DNA from: Pacificoceanicola sp048553275
GTDB lineage: Bacteria > Pseudomonadota > Alphaproteobacteria > Rhodobacterales > Rhodobacteraceae
NCBI RefSeq assembly: GCF_048553275.1
Contig: NZ_JBLZMW010000011.1
Span: 1 to 64,000, forward strand
Length of the DNA stretch: 64,000 nt
Direction of reading: 5' to 3'
Shown here: positions 16,913 through 25,090 of the stretch, one piece after another
Layout of the letters: every line of letters starts with the position of its first letter
Numbering within the stretch: the stretch's first letter is position 1
The notes under the pieces: model-generated
What the model was told of the DNA's origin: nothing
The model's input: only the letters and a program-made list of their open reading frames with translations
The model's database searches: none
Made by a program: the position numbers and the translations under genes

Positions 16913-18655
16913 TTGGGATATCTGGGTGTCGAGACCAGCCTGACCGGGCGGCGTTGGGTTGGACCGTCGGTTGAGACAGAGCGGCAGGCCGAGGCGCTTG
17001 TCCAGGCGCATGGTTACCTGCGCGGGTTGGCATTGGTGCTTGCGCGGTTGGGCGTCGCGGTCGAAGAGGCGCCCGGTTATCTTGAACCAAAGCTGCGGGA
17101 TCTTCTGCCGGATCCGCGCTCCTTGAAGGATATGGAGACGGCTGCCGCGCGATTTCTGAAAGCGGTGCGCAGCCGCGAACGGATCGCCGTGTTTGCCGAT
17201 TATGACGTGGATGGCGGGACGTCGGCGGCCTTGCTTATCCACTGGCTGCGGCAGATGGGGCGGCAGGCGACGCTCTATGTTCCGGACCGCATCGATGAGG
17301 GCTATGGGCCGAATGAGCCTGCCATGCGGGAACTGGCGGTCAGGCATGATCTGATTGTTTGCGTCGATTGCGGGACTTTGTCTCATGACGCGATCGCTGC
17401 GGCGGAGGGGGCGGATGTGGTCATCCTCGACCATCACCTCGGCGGCGAAACCTTGCCCGACTGCGTCGCTGTGGTGAACCCGAACAGGCAGGACGAAAGC
17501 GGCGATCTGGCGCATCTGTGTGCTGCGACGGTGGTGTTCCTGATGCTGGTTGAAGCCGGTCGCCAGATGCGCGAGGCTAACGCGCAGGGGCCTGATTTGA
17601 TGGCGCTTCTCGATCTCGTGGCTTTGGCGACGGTTGCTGACGTGGCGCCGCTCAAGGGGGTAAATCGCGCGCTTGTTCAGCAGGGGCTGAAAGTCATGGG
17701 CGCGCGCGGGCGGGTCGGGCTGGTGGCTTTGGCGGATGTTGCGCGGTTGGAGAGCGCGCCGGCCGCATATCACCTGGGATATGTGCTTGGGCCGCGGGTG
17801 AATGCGGGCGGGCGAATCGGTCAGGCGGATCTCGGCGCGCGTTTGTTGTCGACCGATGATCCGCATGAAGCCCAGGCGATGGCCGAGCGGCTGGAGCAGC
17901 TCAATGCCGAGCGCCGGGAGATCGAGGCGGCAGTCCGTGCGGCGGCCCTGGCTCAAGCGGAGGAGCGCGGGCTTGACGCGCCGTTGGTCTGGGCTGCGGG
18001 CGAGGGATGGCATCCCGGTGTCGTCGGAATTGTTGCAAGCAGGCTCAAGGAGTTGACCAATCGACCTGCCGTGGTGATCGGGCTTGATGGCGAAGAAGGC
18101 AAGGGCTCTGGACGCTCGGTTTCGGGCGTCGATCTGGGCGCAGCGGTGCAGCGTCTGGCCAGTGAGAGCCTGCTGATCAAAGGTGGCGGGCACCGTATGG
18201 CGGCGGGGTTGACTGTGGCAAAGGATCAGCTGGAGCCGGCGATGGCGCGGCTGTCGGAACTTCTGGCGAAGCAAGGCGCGGGGCAGGGCGGGCCGCGGGA
18301 TCTGCGGGTTGATGGTATGCTGATGCCGGGGGCCGCGAGCCTCGATCTGTTGGAGGCTCTCGAAAAGGCGGGTCCTTTTGGTCAGGGCGCGCCGGGACCA
18401 CGGTTTGCCATAGCCGATGTGCAGATCGGATTCTCCAAGCAGGTCGGCACCGGGCACCTGAAAATTTCCTGCAATGACGGGCTTGGCGCAAAGTTGGATG
18501 GGATAGCCTTTGGCGCATTTGACGGGCCGATGGGAGCGGCCTTGATGAATCACGGCGGCAAACGCTTCCATCTTGCGGGTCGACTCGAGGTAAATGAGTG
18601 GGGCGGTCGCCGTTCTGTGCAGCTTTTGCTCGAAGATGCCGCTCCGGCGCATTGA
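16913..18655 (+). CDS. recJ: Single-stranded-DNA-specific exonuclease RecJ
   Basis: RecJ degrades single-stranded DNA 5'-3' in recombination and mismatch repair. The DHH phosphoesterase domain shows FADYDVDGGTSAALL, then VDCG and VILDHHLGGE. The DHHA1 region has KGGGHRMAAGLT near residue 430, with an OB-like C-terminus. I choose TTG 16913 (reading LGYLGVETSLTGRRWVG), preceded by AGGGG. The in-frame ATG 16832 lies inside the intergenic repeat and adds residues unlike the family. The protein has about 580 residues. Confidence 0.9.
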   Translation: MGYLGVETSLTGRRWVGPSVETERQAEALVQAHGYLRGLALVLARLGVAVEEAPGYLEPKLRDLLPDPRSLKDMETAAARFLKAVRSRERIAVFADYDVDGGTSAALLIHWLRQMGRQATLYVPDRIDEGYGPNEPAMRELAVRHDLIVCVDCGTLSHDAIAAAEGADVVILDHHLGGETLPDCVAVVNPNRQDESGDLAHLCAATVVFLMLVEAGRQMREANAQGPDLMALLDLVALATVADVAPLKGVNRALVQQGLKVMGARGRVGLVALADVARLESAPAAYHLGYVLGPRVNAGGRIGQADLGARLLSTDDPHEAQAMAERLEQLNAERREIEAAVRAAALAQAEERGLDAPLVWAAGEGWHPGVVGIVASRLKELTNRPAVVIGLDGEEGKGSGRSVSGVDLGAAVQRLASESLLIKGGGHRMAAGLTVAKDQLEPAMARLSELLAKQGAGQGGPRDLRVDGMLMPGAASLDLLEALEKAGPFGQGAPGPRFAIADVQIGFSKQVGTGHLKISCNDGLGAKLDGIAFGAFDGPMGAALMNHGGKRFHLAGRLEVNEWGGRRSVQLLLEDAAPAH

Positions 18656-18763
18656 GGAGCTTCCGGAGGTCTGTGTTAAGGCATTGTATTCGTTTTGTTT
18701 TTAAAGATCTTGCGACCTGTTTAAAAAAACTTCCCCGAATGGCGAAAAAGTTGAAATTTCCGC

Positions 18764-18792
18764 TTGCAAGCACGCAGCGCTTTTCATAGAAA
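18764..18792 (+). promoter_or_regulatory. Possible sigma70 promoter of tRNA-Glu
   Basis: TTGCAA and TAGAAA are separated by 17 bases in the AT-rich stretch between recJ and tRNA-Glu, 53 bp before the tRNA. The match to consensus is only moderate. Confidence 0.3.
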
Positions 18793-18845
18793 CCGCCTCA
18801 CGCCGCAGGGTTGGACACAGAGCCAACCACTCGGCGGAACAGAGT

Positions 18846-18920
18846 GGCCCGTTCGTCTATCGGTTAGGACGCCAGGTTTTCAACCTGGAAAGAGGGGTTC
18901 GATTCCCCTACGGGCTGCCA
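18846..18920 (+). tRNA. tRNA-Glu (anticodon TTC), integration target
   Basis: The 5' GGCCCGT pairs with ACGGGCT; the anticodon loop is TTTTCAA (anticodon TTC), with a GGTTCGATT T-arm loop and an encoded CCA end. Its last 15 bases are part of the 18-bp left att repeat, so the functional 3' end is kept by the inserted element. Confidence 0.95.
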
Positions 18921-18923
18921 CTT
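18906..18923 (+). repeat. attL core repeat (18 bp)
   Basis: CCCTACGGGCTGCCACTT covers the T-arm end, acceptor stem and CCA of tRNA-Glu plus three bases. It is identical to 28764-28781, and the flanking base differs on both sides. Confidence 0.9.
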
Positions 18924-18940
18924 CTTGAGCTAATGCGTTG

Positions 18941-20011
18941 TTATTCATTGGCTTTTTCTTCCTTCCTGTCCAACTCGTCGGATAGGTTGGACACTTTCCC
19001 CGCTTTCAGCTTCGCAAATCCGCTGTCGGCGAGGCGCGCCCGGTTGGCCTTTTTGGTGTAGACTGCCGCCTGCGTCGTGTCAGAGTGCGCAAGGTAAGAC
19101 GCAATCTCCCATTCCGACGCCCCGGCGTCCGCAAGTCTGGTGGCCCCAGCCTTCCGCAGGCCGTGCAGCGATCCGGGAACACCTGCCTCGGCGCATCTAT
19201 CGCGGAACCAGTTGCCCAGCGATGCCACCGCATAGGGCTTATCGCTCTTGTCCTGTGTGACGAACAGCAGCCGGTCCCTGGGGACGTGGCGCAGCTCCTC
19301 GGCCAGCTCGGGCAGAATCGGCATGTCAGCCGCGACGGCGGTCTTGTGCCTGCGATAGGCGATCCGGCCCGCCTTGACGTGCTGGCGACCGACGCGGGCG
19401 AGGTCTTGCCGCGCCATGCCGGTATTGAGCGCCAGCAGCATCACCAGCCGTGCCTTGGTGGTCGGGCCGTGCCGATCAAGGAAGCGGCTCACCTCGGCGT
19501 CTGTCCATGTATGGAAGCCGTCCGGGTTCGTTTTCATCCGTTCGGCATGGCGCGCCGGATTTGGGCCGGTGTAGCCGAGCTTTTTGGCCGCGAAGTTGAA
19601 CAGCATGGACATGTTCTTCTTGACCGTGTTCGCGGCGGTCGGGCCTTTCTTTTTCGACATGAGGGCTTCGACGTGCCGGACTTCCAGTCGCTCGAATTGA
19701 TATTTGCCTGCCTCTTTGCGCAGCCAATCCAGCTCAAGGCGGATCGTGCGCTTGCGGCTGTCGGAAAGGTTCTGAAAACGCAGGCTGCGCAGGTATTGCT
19801 CGATAAGCCATGCCAGTGTTCCGGCTAGGGCCGTCGATGAGCTGGATGCCTTGGAACCGGCAAGCGCAGCCTCATAGGCTGCCAGAAACTCGGGCGATCC
19901 ATAGGGGCCGGGGATATTGGTGCGGAAGTCGCCGCGCTCAAACTTCCAGTAGACGCGCCCTTTCACCACGTTCTTGCGGACGCCGGGATATGGGTTCTTG
20001 CGCCGCGTCAT
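18941..20011 (-). CDS. Tyrosine-type site-specific integrase
   Basis: This 356-residue recombinase begins 18 bp inside attL, as expected for an element integrated in a tRNA. It has an N-terminal arm-binding region (MTRRKNPYPGVRKNVVKGRV), a core-binding SAM-like domain (about residues 60-160) and a catalytic domain. Active-site residues are visible: Arg in NTGMARQDLARV, Lys in YRRHKTAVAA, H-x-x-R in LHGLRKAGATRLA, His in LAHSDTTQ and the Tyr nucleophile in AAVYTKKANR. It should catalyse integration into tRNA-Glu. It overlaps the upstream 60-residue gene by ATGA, suggesting coupled expression. Confidence 0.93.
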   Translation of the reverse strand: MTRRKNPYPGVRKNVVKGRVYWKFERGDFRTNIPGPYGSPEFLAAYEAALAGSKASSSSTALAGTLAWLIEQYLRSLRFQNLSDSRKRTIRLELDWLRKEAGKYQFERLEVRHVEALMSKKKGPTAANTVKKNMSMLFNFAAKKLGYTGPNPARHAERMKTNPDGFHTWTDAEVSRFLDRHGPTTKARLVMLLALNTGMARQDLARVGRQHVKAGRIAYRRHKTAVAADMPILPELAEELRHVPRDRLLFVTQDKSDKPYAVASLGNWFRDRCAEAGVPGSLHGLRKAGATRLADAGASEWEIASYLAHSDTTQAAVYTKKANRARLADSGFAKLKAGKVSNLSDELDRKEEKANE

Positions 20012-20190
20012 TTCAGCAGCTCGTCTGGATCGGGGCCAACAACCTGCGTCGCCGCGCCCTCGGGGAACACGACAACCCGGCCCGTGGCGTGATCCACCTC
20101 GACCCTGCCAATGCGCAGGCCAGCGGACAGCGCCGCCTGTAGGGTGCGCTTGATTTCAGCTTGCGAGACAAGGGCGGGACGGGCTGCCAT
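20008..20190 (-). CDS. Small protein coupled to integrase, unknown function
   Basis: The product has 60 residues (MAARPALVSQAEIKRTLQAA...) with one helix, a short beta segment GRIGRVEVDHATGRVVVF-like in composition, and an acidic end (DPDELLK). It is joined to the integrase gene by an ATGA overlap and to the gene before it by one shared base. Its position suggests an accessory to integration or excision. No excisionase motif is visible, so that is a guess. Confidence 0.6.
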   Translation of the reverse strand: MAARPALVSQAEIKRTLQAALSAGLRIGRVEVDHATGRVVVFPEGAATQVVGPDPDELLK

Positions 20191-20813
20191 CAGTTTACCT
20201 CCCCATCCGCGAACACGCGGCGCGAAATGGCTTTGAGCGTCGAGCCGTGTATCAGGGACTTCCGTTGAATCGAGCAAAGGTAGGGAAGAGGATAGTCGTC
20301 GGATGCGAGTTTGAAGTCCTCATCATCGAAGTCGAGACCAAAGACATGCTCCTCATGTCCAAAGCCTTCTTCCCAAAGCTGAGTGCCAATTTTCGCCTCG
20401 GACATGCCAATATCAATCTCGACATACCAAGTCCGCGCTTCCCCTTCTGCATAGCGTTTCAGCAGATGTGCGAATGCGACCTCAAAGGTGGTGTTCTGGT
20501 TTGATTTTGCTTTCAGGGGCAACGCCGCAAAGTGCGGGAGCCGTTCAACGCCGGTGGTGGTGCTTTCGGAAACCATGACGGCGATCAGGATTCGCGCGAC
20601 TTCGAGGTGGGTCAGGCGGTGGGCGTTCCTCCCGCGACCCGAGGAATGGACGTACTCCACTTCACGCATGGCACGTCCAAGCACCTGCAAGGTCTTCTCA
20701 GGAAGACGAAGCAGGGGGGCGAGAAAGGTCATGAATTGTCCGAGGTGCATCGGCCTGTCCGAAACTATTGTTATCGGCACATTGCTCCAATGAAGGGCGC
20801 AGGTCAAGCCCAT
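20190..20813 (-). CDS. Uncharacterised island protein with possible N-terminal winged-helix region
   Basis: The product has 207 residues from ATG 20813, preceded by CGGAG about ten bases upstream (ATG 20750 is an alternative). The N-terminal part (LPEKTLQVLGRAMREVEYV, then SSGRGRNAHRLTHLEVARIL) has the pattern of small phage proteins in alphaproteobacteria, in which a helix pair is followed by a basic GRGR turn. The C-terminal half is acidic (FGLDFDDEDFKLASDD). No enzyme motif is seen. A regulatory or DNA-binding role is a guess from composition and from its place in the integrase operon. Confidence 0.6.
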   Translation of the reverse strand: MGLTCALHWSNVPITIVSDRPMHLGQFMTFLAPLLRLPEKTLQVLGRAMREVEYVHSSGRGRNAHRLTHLEVARILIAVMVSESTTTGVERLPHFAALPLKAKSNQNTTFEVAFAHLLKRYAEGEARTWYVEIDIGMSEAKIGTQLWEEGFGHEEHVFGLDFDDEDFKLASDDYPLPYLCSIQRKSLIHGSTLKAISRRVFADGEVN

Positions 20814-20829
20814 TGGATTTTTTCTCCGT

Positions 20830-21189
20830 TTACCCGGACGCCAAGTCCGAGGCAGGACGCGGCGGCGTCATGATCTTGCCCCCTGCCCGGTCGCGCTCAA
20901 ACCCGACCGTGCCTTTGTAGTCCAAGAAGGATTGGCCCTGAAAATCGAGGTGCCGTCGCGCATACTTTGGGTCCGGCAACGCCATCCCAAGCGCCTCGCG
21001 CATCCGATAGGCCGCATAGGCTTTCGCCGCGATGATGCTGGACATTTCCCAAGTCTGCCAATTTTCCAGCTCGTGGATCACGTCCAAAATGGCCGCGTCG
21101 GCTTTGGTAGCGGAGGGCAAGGCCAGCGCGACACCAGAGGCAGGCAGCGCGGCCAAGAGGGTGCGGCGGGATATGGCGCTGGGAGTCAT
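20830..21189 (-). CDS. Small Tat-signal protein 1 of the island
   Basis: The product has 119 residues from ATG 21189 (an ATG at 21204 is possible). The N-terminus SAISRRTLLAALPASGVALA is a twin-arginine signal with the RRTLL motif and an alanine-rich hydrophobic core, cleaved near ADA. The mature part of about 85 residues is soluble with no cysteine. It overlaps the stop of the second Tat gene by ATGA. The two signal peptides are close copies (RRTLLAALPAS in both), while the mature parts differ. I do not recognise a family. Confidence 0.7.
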   Translation of the reverse strand: MTPSAISRRTLLAALPASGVALALPSATKADAAILDVIHELENWQTWEMSSIIAAKAYAAYRMREALGMALPDPKYARRHLDFQGQSFLDYKGTVGFERDRAGGKIMTPPRPASDLASG

Positions 21190-21518
21190 TGCGTTTCCAC
21201 CCATTGGCCTGCGGTGATGTCGAATTTCCAGTGAGCGCCGTGCAGCGCGAAGTCGCGCGGGAAGGCCAGTGCCATGAACCGTCCGGGGACCAGCGAGACC
21301 ATTTCAGGAGCGTTGCAGCCCTCGGGAAGCGACTTGTTCAACAGTTCCCAGATGGCGCTGACGTGGCGAAGGATTTCTTCGCCGTCATGCGTCCTGTGCG
21401 ACGGGAAGGCGGGGCTTGCTGTCGGCAGACCCGCCAGCGCCACCGAGGCGGGAAGCGCGGCCAAGAGGGTGCGGCGGGACATAGCGGGGGTGTTCGCGCA
21501 GGCGCGGTCTTTGGTCAT
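21186..21518 (-). CDS. Small Tat-signal protein 2 of the island
   Basis: The product has 110 residues from ATG 21518, with AGGAG nine bases upstream. The Tat signal is MSRRTLLAALPASVALAGLP, starting at residue 13, with a likely cleavage site near SPAFP. The mature part is about 75 residues with a single cysteine (EGCNAPE). It is the first gene of the leftward operon (Tat2-Tat1-unknown-small-integrase), starting in the divergent switch region. Exported proteins with no phage structural role are odd in so small an element. Confidence 0.7.
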   Translation of the reverse strand: MTKDRACANTPAMSRRTLLAALPASVALAGLPTASPAFPSHRTHDGEEILRHVSAIWELLNKSLPEGCNAPEMVSLVPGRFMALAFPRDFALHGAHWKFDITAGQWVETQ

Positions 21519-21576
21519 TGTCAGGGACTCCTGATTGGGTTACACCATTATGGCAACGCTGCATCTTTAGCGCAGG

Positions 21577-21593
21577 TTGCACTATTGATGCAA
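21577..21593. promoter_or_regulatory. Inverted repeat in the divergent control region (operator candidate)
   Basis: TTGCA-CTATTGA-TGCAA lies nine bases before the XRE regulator's ATG in the 83-bp divergent spacer. It is a plausible binding site for that regulator, controlling both directions. Confidence 0.5.
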
Positions 21594-21601
21594 GGTTGAA
21601 A

Positions 21602-21850
21602 ATGACGCCCTCACAATGTCGCGCAGCTCGTGCCCTCGTGGCAATGTCGCAGGATCGGCTTGCCGAGGCTTCCGGCGTGGCGAAGCGAACAATTGCCAGC
21701 TTCGAAAAAGAAGATCGTCAGCCGTATGAGCGAACGATTTCCGCACTGCGAGAAGCTCTTGAAAATGTCGGGGTTGAGTTCATCGCCGAAAATGGTGGTG
21801 GTGCCGGTGTCAGATTGAGAGGGGTCTCGAATGAAAAAGGTAGCCAGTAA
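21602..21850 (+). CDS. XRE-family helix-turn-helix regulator
   Basis: The product has 82 residues (MTPSQCRAARALVAMSQDRL). The HTH spans about residues 5-55, with LAEASGVAKRTIASFEKEDR forming the recognition region. It is followed by an LREALENVGVEF segment and a glycine-rich tail, as in short phage/plasmid repressors with the ENVGVEFI ending. Divergent from the integrase operon, it is likely the switch of the element. It overlaps the next gene by 20 bases in another frame. Confidence 0.85.
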   Translation: MTPSQCRAARALVAMSQDRLAEASGVAKRTIASFEKEDRQPYERTISALREALENVGVEFIAENGGGAGVRLRGVSNEKGSQ

Positions 21851-22007
21851 GGAAGCGGTAGATGCTGTCAAAGACATGCACCGTGGCCTACATATCGCGA
21901 TGGATCATCTGTTGAATCGCAAAGACTCTGCGAAGGCGGAGGAAGTTTTGCGTGAGCTGGATTTCCACATGGCCAATTGGATCAACCAAACAACTGTTGC
22001 GAAATAG
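21831..22007 (+). CDS. 58-residue helical protein overlapping the XRE gene
   Basis: ATG 21831 is preceded by GAGAGGGG and lies inside the last 20 bases of the XRE gene. The product (MKKVASKEAVDAVKDMHRGL...HMANWINQTTVAK) is predicted fully helical and mildly charged. It has no recognised family. The overlap suggests cotranslation with the regulator, perhaps as a partner, antirepressor or antitoxin-like protein; this is inference. Confidence 0.65.
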   Translation: MKKVASKEAVDAVKDMHRGLHIAMDHLLNRKDSAKAEEVLRELDFHMANWINQTTVAK

Positions 22008-22150
22008 TGCGCACCGCGCCCGCTGGATTGGAAGCTGGCCGTGCGCTGTCGGGGTTGTTGCGGTACTCACCGACTGATCCGGGGTGCTTTCGGTTTTCGT
22101 GAGCCTGTCCGTCGCTCACCGAGGCGCACCCTGCCTATTCCAGTTTTCGC

Positions 22151-22171
22151 AAATGCCGTGGCACGGCATTT
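22151..22171 (-). terminator. Hairpin after the packaging operon
   Basis: AAATGCCG...CGGCATTT (8-bp stem, 5-base loop) directly follows the portal stop codon on the minus strand. The T run is short, so terminator strength is uncertain. Confidence 0.5.
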
Positions 22172-23235
22172 CACTCTTTCCAGTCCACCATGCGCATGGC
22201 CCCGGACACGTCCGCAGGCGGTATGCCCGCTTCCTTGGCCTCTGCCAGCGTCTTGATGATCGCGGACAGGGCGCGGGCGCGGCCTCCCGCGTCGAAAGCT
22301 TGCAGAGGCCGGGTGGTGTCGATCTGGACCGCCGCCCCGAGCTTGGCGGTGGCTTCCTCTGCCAGCAGCTCGGCAATCGGTTGCAGGGTCCACATGGCAA
22401 GCTGACGTTGCGCCTCCCGGACCGCCGGTCCGGTGGCGGCACGGTTGACCAGCGACGGCAGGACGCCATAGGCCATGAGAATGCCCTCCCGCGCCGCTGC
22501 CAGCGTCTCGGCTGTCATGCTCCTGGACAGGTCCGGCGAAAGCTGATCCGGTTTCTGTCCGAGCTGCGGGTTCATGCCCGCCGCTGTCGCCTGCGCCACG
22601 CCCTCGATCACCAGCGTGGAGCCGCGCCGCCCCCGGAACGCCCCCCGCATGGTGGCCATGTCTTCGCCGCCCGTATCCGGCAAAGGCACGATCAGCGAGC
22701 CGAGCGGGGCGTTCTCGAAGGTCTCGCTCAGGGCCGATTCGACCGCGTGAAGCATGGCCCCGGTCAGGCTGGACCGGCGCAGCGGCGCGGTGCCGATCCA
22801 TGGCGTCAGGTTATCCGCGCCGATCCGCAGGTGAAGCACCTCGGCGGCAAGCGCCGTGACAGTCCGTCCGCCGCCCGCCTCGGGAATGGACAGGCGATAG
22901 GCGCGGGGTTTGCCGTCGCGGGTGGTCACGTCCCAATCCGTCGCCGGGACAAGCCCCAGCTCGGTGATCAGATAGACTGCCTCGCCGTTCAGCGCGATCC
23001 CTCGGGCAATCATCGCCATCGTCTGGCGGGTCAGCAGCTCGGTGCCGCTCACATCCGCCATGGCAAAGCCGCCTTCCCAGAGGCTGACGCAGCTCTGCAC
23101 CGTGGCGGTCAGTTCCGCCACGCCGCGCCGCCCGCTGATGTAGCTGTCCCGTGCCGCCATGACCTGGGCCGTATAACCGGAGCCGCTGGACCGGGCCTCG
23201 ATCGGGCGAAGCTTGTTCAAGAACCATCCGAGCAT
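22171..23235 (-). CDS. Phage portal protein (HK97 family)
   Basis: The portal forms the dodecameric ring through which DNA enters the head. The product has 354 residues from ATG 23235 with a strong GGAGGTG site just upstream. Typical features are an N-terminal MLGWFLNKLRPIEAR, GEAVYLITELG, then EVLHLRIG and LTPWIGTAPLRRSSLTGAML, a clamp region near residues 230-270 and LMAYGVLPSLV. It is shorter than many HK97 portals (~400), mostly at the C-terminus. It is the last gene of the leftward head operon. Confidence 0.88.
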   Translation of the reverse strand: MLGWFLNKLRPIEARSSGSGYTAQVMAARDSYISGRRGVAELTATVQSCVSLWEGGFAMADVSGTELLTRQTMAMIARGIALNGEAVYLITELGLVPATDWDVTTRDGKPRAYRLSIPEAGGGRTVTALAAEVLHLRIGADNLTPWIGTAPLRRSSLTGAMLHAVESALSETFENAPLGSLIVPLPDTGGEDMATMRGAFRGRRGSTLVIEGVAQATAAGMNPQLGQKPDQLSPDLSRSMTAETLAAAREGILMAYGVLPSLVNRAATGPAVREAQRQLAMWTLQPIAELLAEEATAKLGAAVQIDTTRPLQAFDAGGRARALSAIIKTLAEAKEAGIPPADVSGAMRMVDWKE

Positions 23236-23237
23236 GG

Positions 23238-23816
23238 TCACCTCCACCGGATCGCGGCGGGGCGGTGGGTCATGTGCCGGACCACCTCGCCAATGGGTTG
23301 CCAGTTCCGCGCCTCGATCTGGGCTTGGGGATAGGCGGGTTTCGTGACGGCGCTGATTTCGATCAGGTCCGCCGCGCGGATGGTCCGCAGGATCGCGTTG
23401 CCGCGCTCCTCGACGGTCTCGCCACCGGGCCGAACGCGGAAGCCGGGAGACAGGCCCCGGACCAGCCCCGCCGCATGGGCGGACAGGAAGTCCCGCACAT
23501 AGCTGACTTGCCCCATATCGGCGCTGATCGTCGCTTCCACGGTCAGGGCGTCATCGGTTTCGGTCAGGGTCAATGTGCCGGCGGATCGTGAGGCCAGCGG
23601 TTTGTTGAAGTCATGACCGGACAGGAAATGCACGTCCTCACCCCGGTCAAGGCGATCCGCGAAGGCGCGGGCCGCGATCATCTCACGACGCTCACGCCCC
23701 ATGCCCACAGCCTCGGCAAGCACGGTTTCCCGGCCATACGGGAAGGTTGCCCGAAGGCGGGTTTCCCCGCCAACGGAGCGCAGCTCAAGGCTGCCGACAT
23801 GAGCGCCCCAGAGCAT
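23238..23816 (-). CDS. HK97-family prohead protease
   Basis: This 192-residue serine protease removes the scaffold (delta) domain of the capsid protein during head maturation. Visible motifs are FLSGHDFNKPLASR (catalytic His) and VRGLSPGFRV (catalytic Ser), in the usual order for U35/HK97 proteases. Its ATG overlaps the stop of the capsid gene by one base (TAATG), and the portal start follows two bases after its stop. Such tight coupling suggests a working gene set. Confidence 0.88.
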   Translation of the reverse strand: MLWGAHVGSLELRSVGGETRLRATFPYGRETVLAEAVGMGRERREMIAARAFADRLDRGEDVHFLSGHDFNKPLASRSAGTLTLTETDDALTVEATISADMGQVSYVRDFLSAHAAGLVRGLSPGFRVRPGGETVEERGNAILRTIRAADLIEISAVTKPAYPQAQIEARNWQPIGEVVRHMTHRPAAIRWR

Positions 23817-25087
23817 TACGCGGCTTCCAGTTCGAGGCCGGTCAGCAGTTCGAGCTGAGCCGGACGCGCCACCGTCACGTCCATGGTGGCCAGCGCGGTG
23901 ATGCGAAGCCCGCCGGACTGCGCATCGCTGAACGGGTCGCGGATCATGTCCACAGCGCCCCATGCCCCGATGAACACCGGAGCCACGCCGCCCGCCGCGG
24001 TTGTCAGCAGCGCCGAAGTTGCCGAGGGGGTGCCGGACGGGGCGGCAAGCGCGTTGTTGGTCATGGCGATGTTGCCCGCCGGGATGTTCTTCACCAGCCG
24101 GTCCCATTCGGACACCGCTGTATTGGTGATCAGAACGCCGTCCAGATAGTCCCACAGCTCGGGGCGGATCAGCGCCCGGACCGCGTCCGGCGATCCGGCG
24201 GCATTTGCGGCCATGAAGCGGGTGACCGCCAAGCGGAACGCGCCCCAGCTCGCCAGCGCATCCACCGCCGTGGATGTGATGCCATAGGTTGCCGCCCCGG
24301 TGATCACGCCCAGCGGCTGGCCATTGGCCCCGGTGCCGAGGAATGCCGCCTTGTCCATCGCCGCGCCCATGGCCCCGCTCATGTCGCGCCGGACCGCCTG
24401 TTCCAGCGCCGCGCCGGACTGCTTGAGCGCCTTGCGCGTGATCCGCATCTGAATGCCGAGATTGTGGTCCGGCGACATGGCGCGATCCGTGGTCGCGTAG
24501 GTGGTCGGACCGGCGACATTGGCGGTCTCGCCATCGGCCCATCCCGCCGTGACGGCCGAGGTGGTCACCGGCCATTCCACCGCGCCCGCGTCGATGCTGA
24601 TCATCTGCGCACCCATGCGGGCGGCAACGCTGTCCGGGAACAGCCGGTCGATGATCGGGCGCGTCTGAATCGGGTTCGGGGTGCCACCGGCCACGGTTTC
24701 ACCGGCCCGGATTTCGAGCGCCTGCCACGGCACCGGGATGCCCCGGAAACCGCCCGCGCTGCGCAGCTCGGACACGATTTCGGCGGTCTGGCCTTCGAGC
24801 TGGCGCCCTTCATCGAGGGCAAGCGCAACCTGGCGCATCTGGAAACCGGCCATGAGGTCGGCCCATTCCTGTGCCGAGCGGGTTTCCAGTTCGGTGCCCG
24901 CGTCCCGGCGTTCGGTGTCCTCCGCGATCAACGCGGCGCGATAGCGGGTTTCGTTCGAGCGATACTCCCGGTCCAGCTCGTCCATCTTACGGACTTCATC
25001 CTCGGACGGGGTTTCTTTCCCTGCCAGCTCGGCAAGGGACTGGCGGATTTCGCTTTGCCGCCGGGCGATCTTCACGGAGTCGAGCAT
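23816..25087 (-). CDS. Major capsid protein (HK97 fold)
   Basis: The product has 423 residues. Residues 1-110 form a charged coiled-coil delta (scaffold) domain (ARRQSEIRQSLAELAGKE, DELDREYRSNE). The HK97-fold body shows LGTGANGQPLGVI, LIRPELWDYLDGV and a C-terminal VFIGAWGAVDMIRDPFS. The protease gene right after it would cleave the delta domain. The order capsid-protease-portal is the reverse of the usual HK97 order (portal-protease-capsid). Confidence 0.92.
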   Translation of the reverse strand: MLDSVKIARRQSEIRQSLAELAGKETPSEDEVRKMDELDREYRSNETRYRAALIAEDTERRDAGTELETRSAQEWADLMAGFQMRQVALALDEGRQLEGQTAEIVSELRSAGGFRGIPVPWQALEIRAGETVAGGTPNPIQTRPIIDRLFPDSVAARMGAQMISIDAGAVEWPVTTSAVTAGWADGETANVAGPTTYATTDRAMSPDHNLGIQMRITRKALKQSGAALEQAVRRDMSGAMGAAMDKAAFLGTGANGQPLGVITGAATYGITSTAVDALASWGAFRLAVTRFMAANAAGSPDAVRALIRPELWDYLDGVLITNTAVSEWDRLVKNIPAGNIAMTNNALAAPSGTPSATSALLTTAAGGVAPVFIGAWGAVDMIRDPFSDAQSGGLRITALATMDVTVARPAQLELLTGLELEAA

Positions 25088-25090
25088 GTG

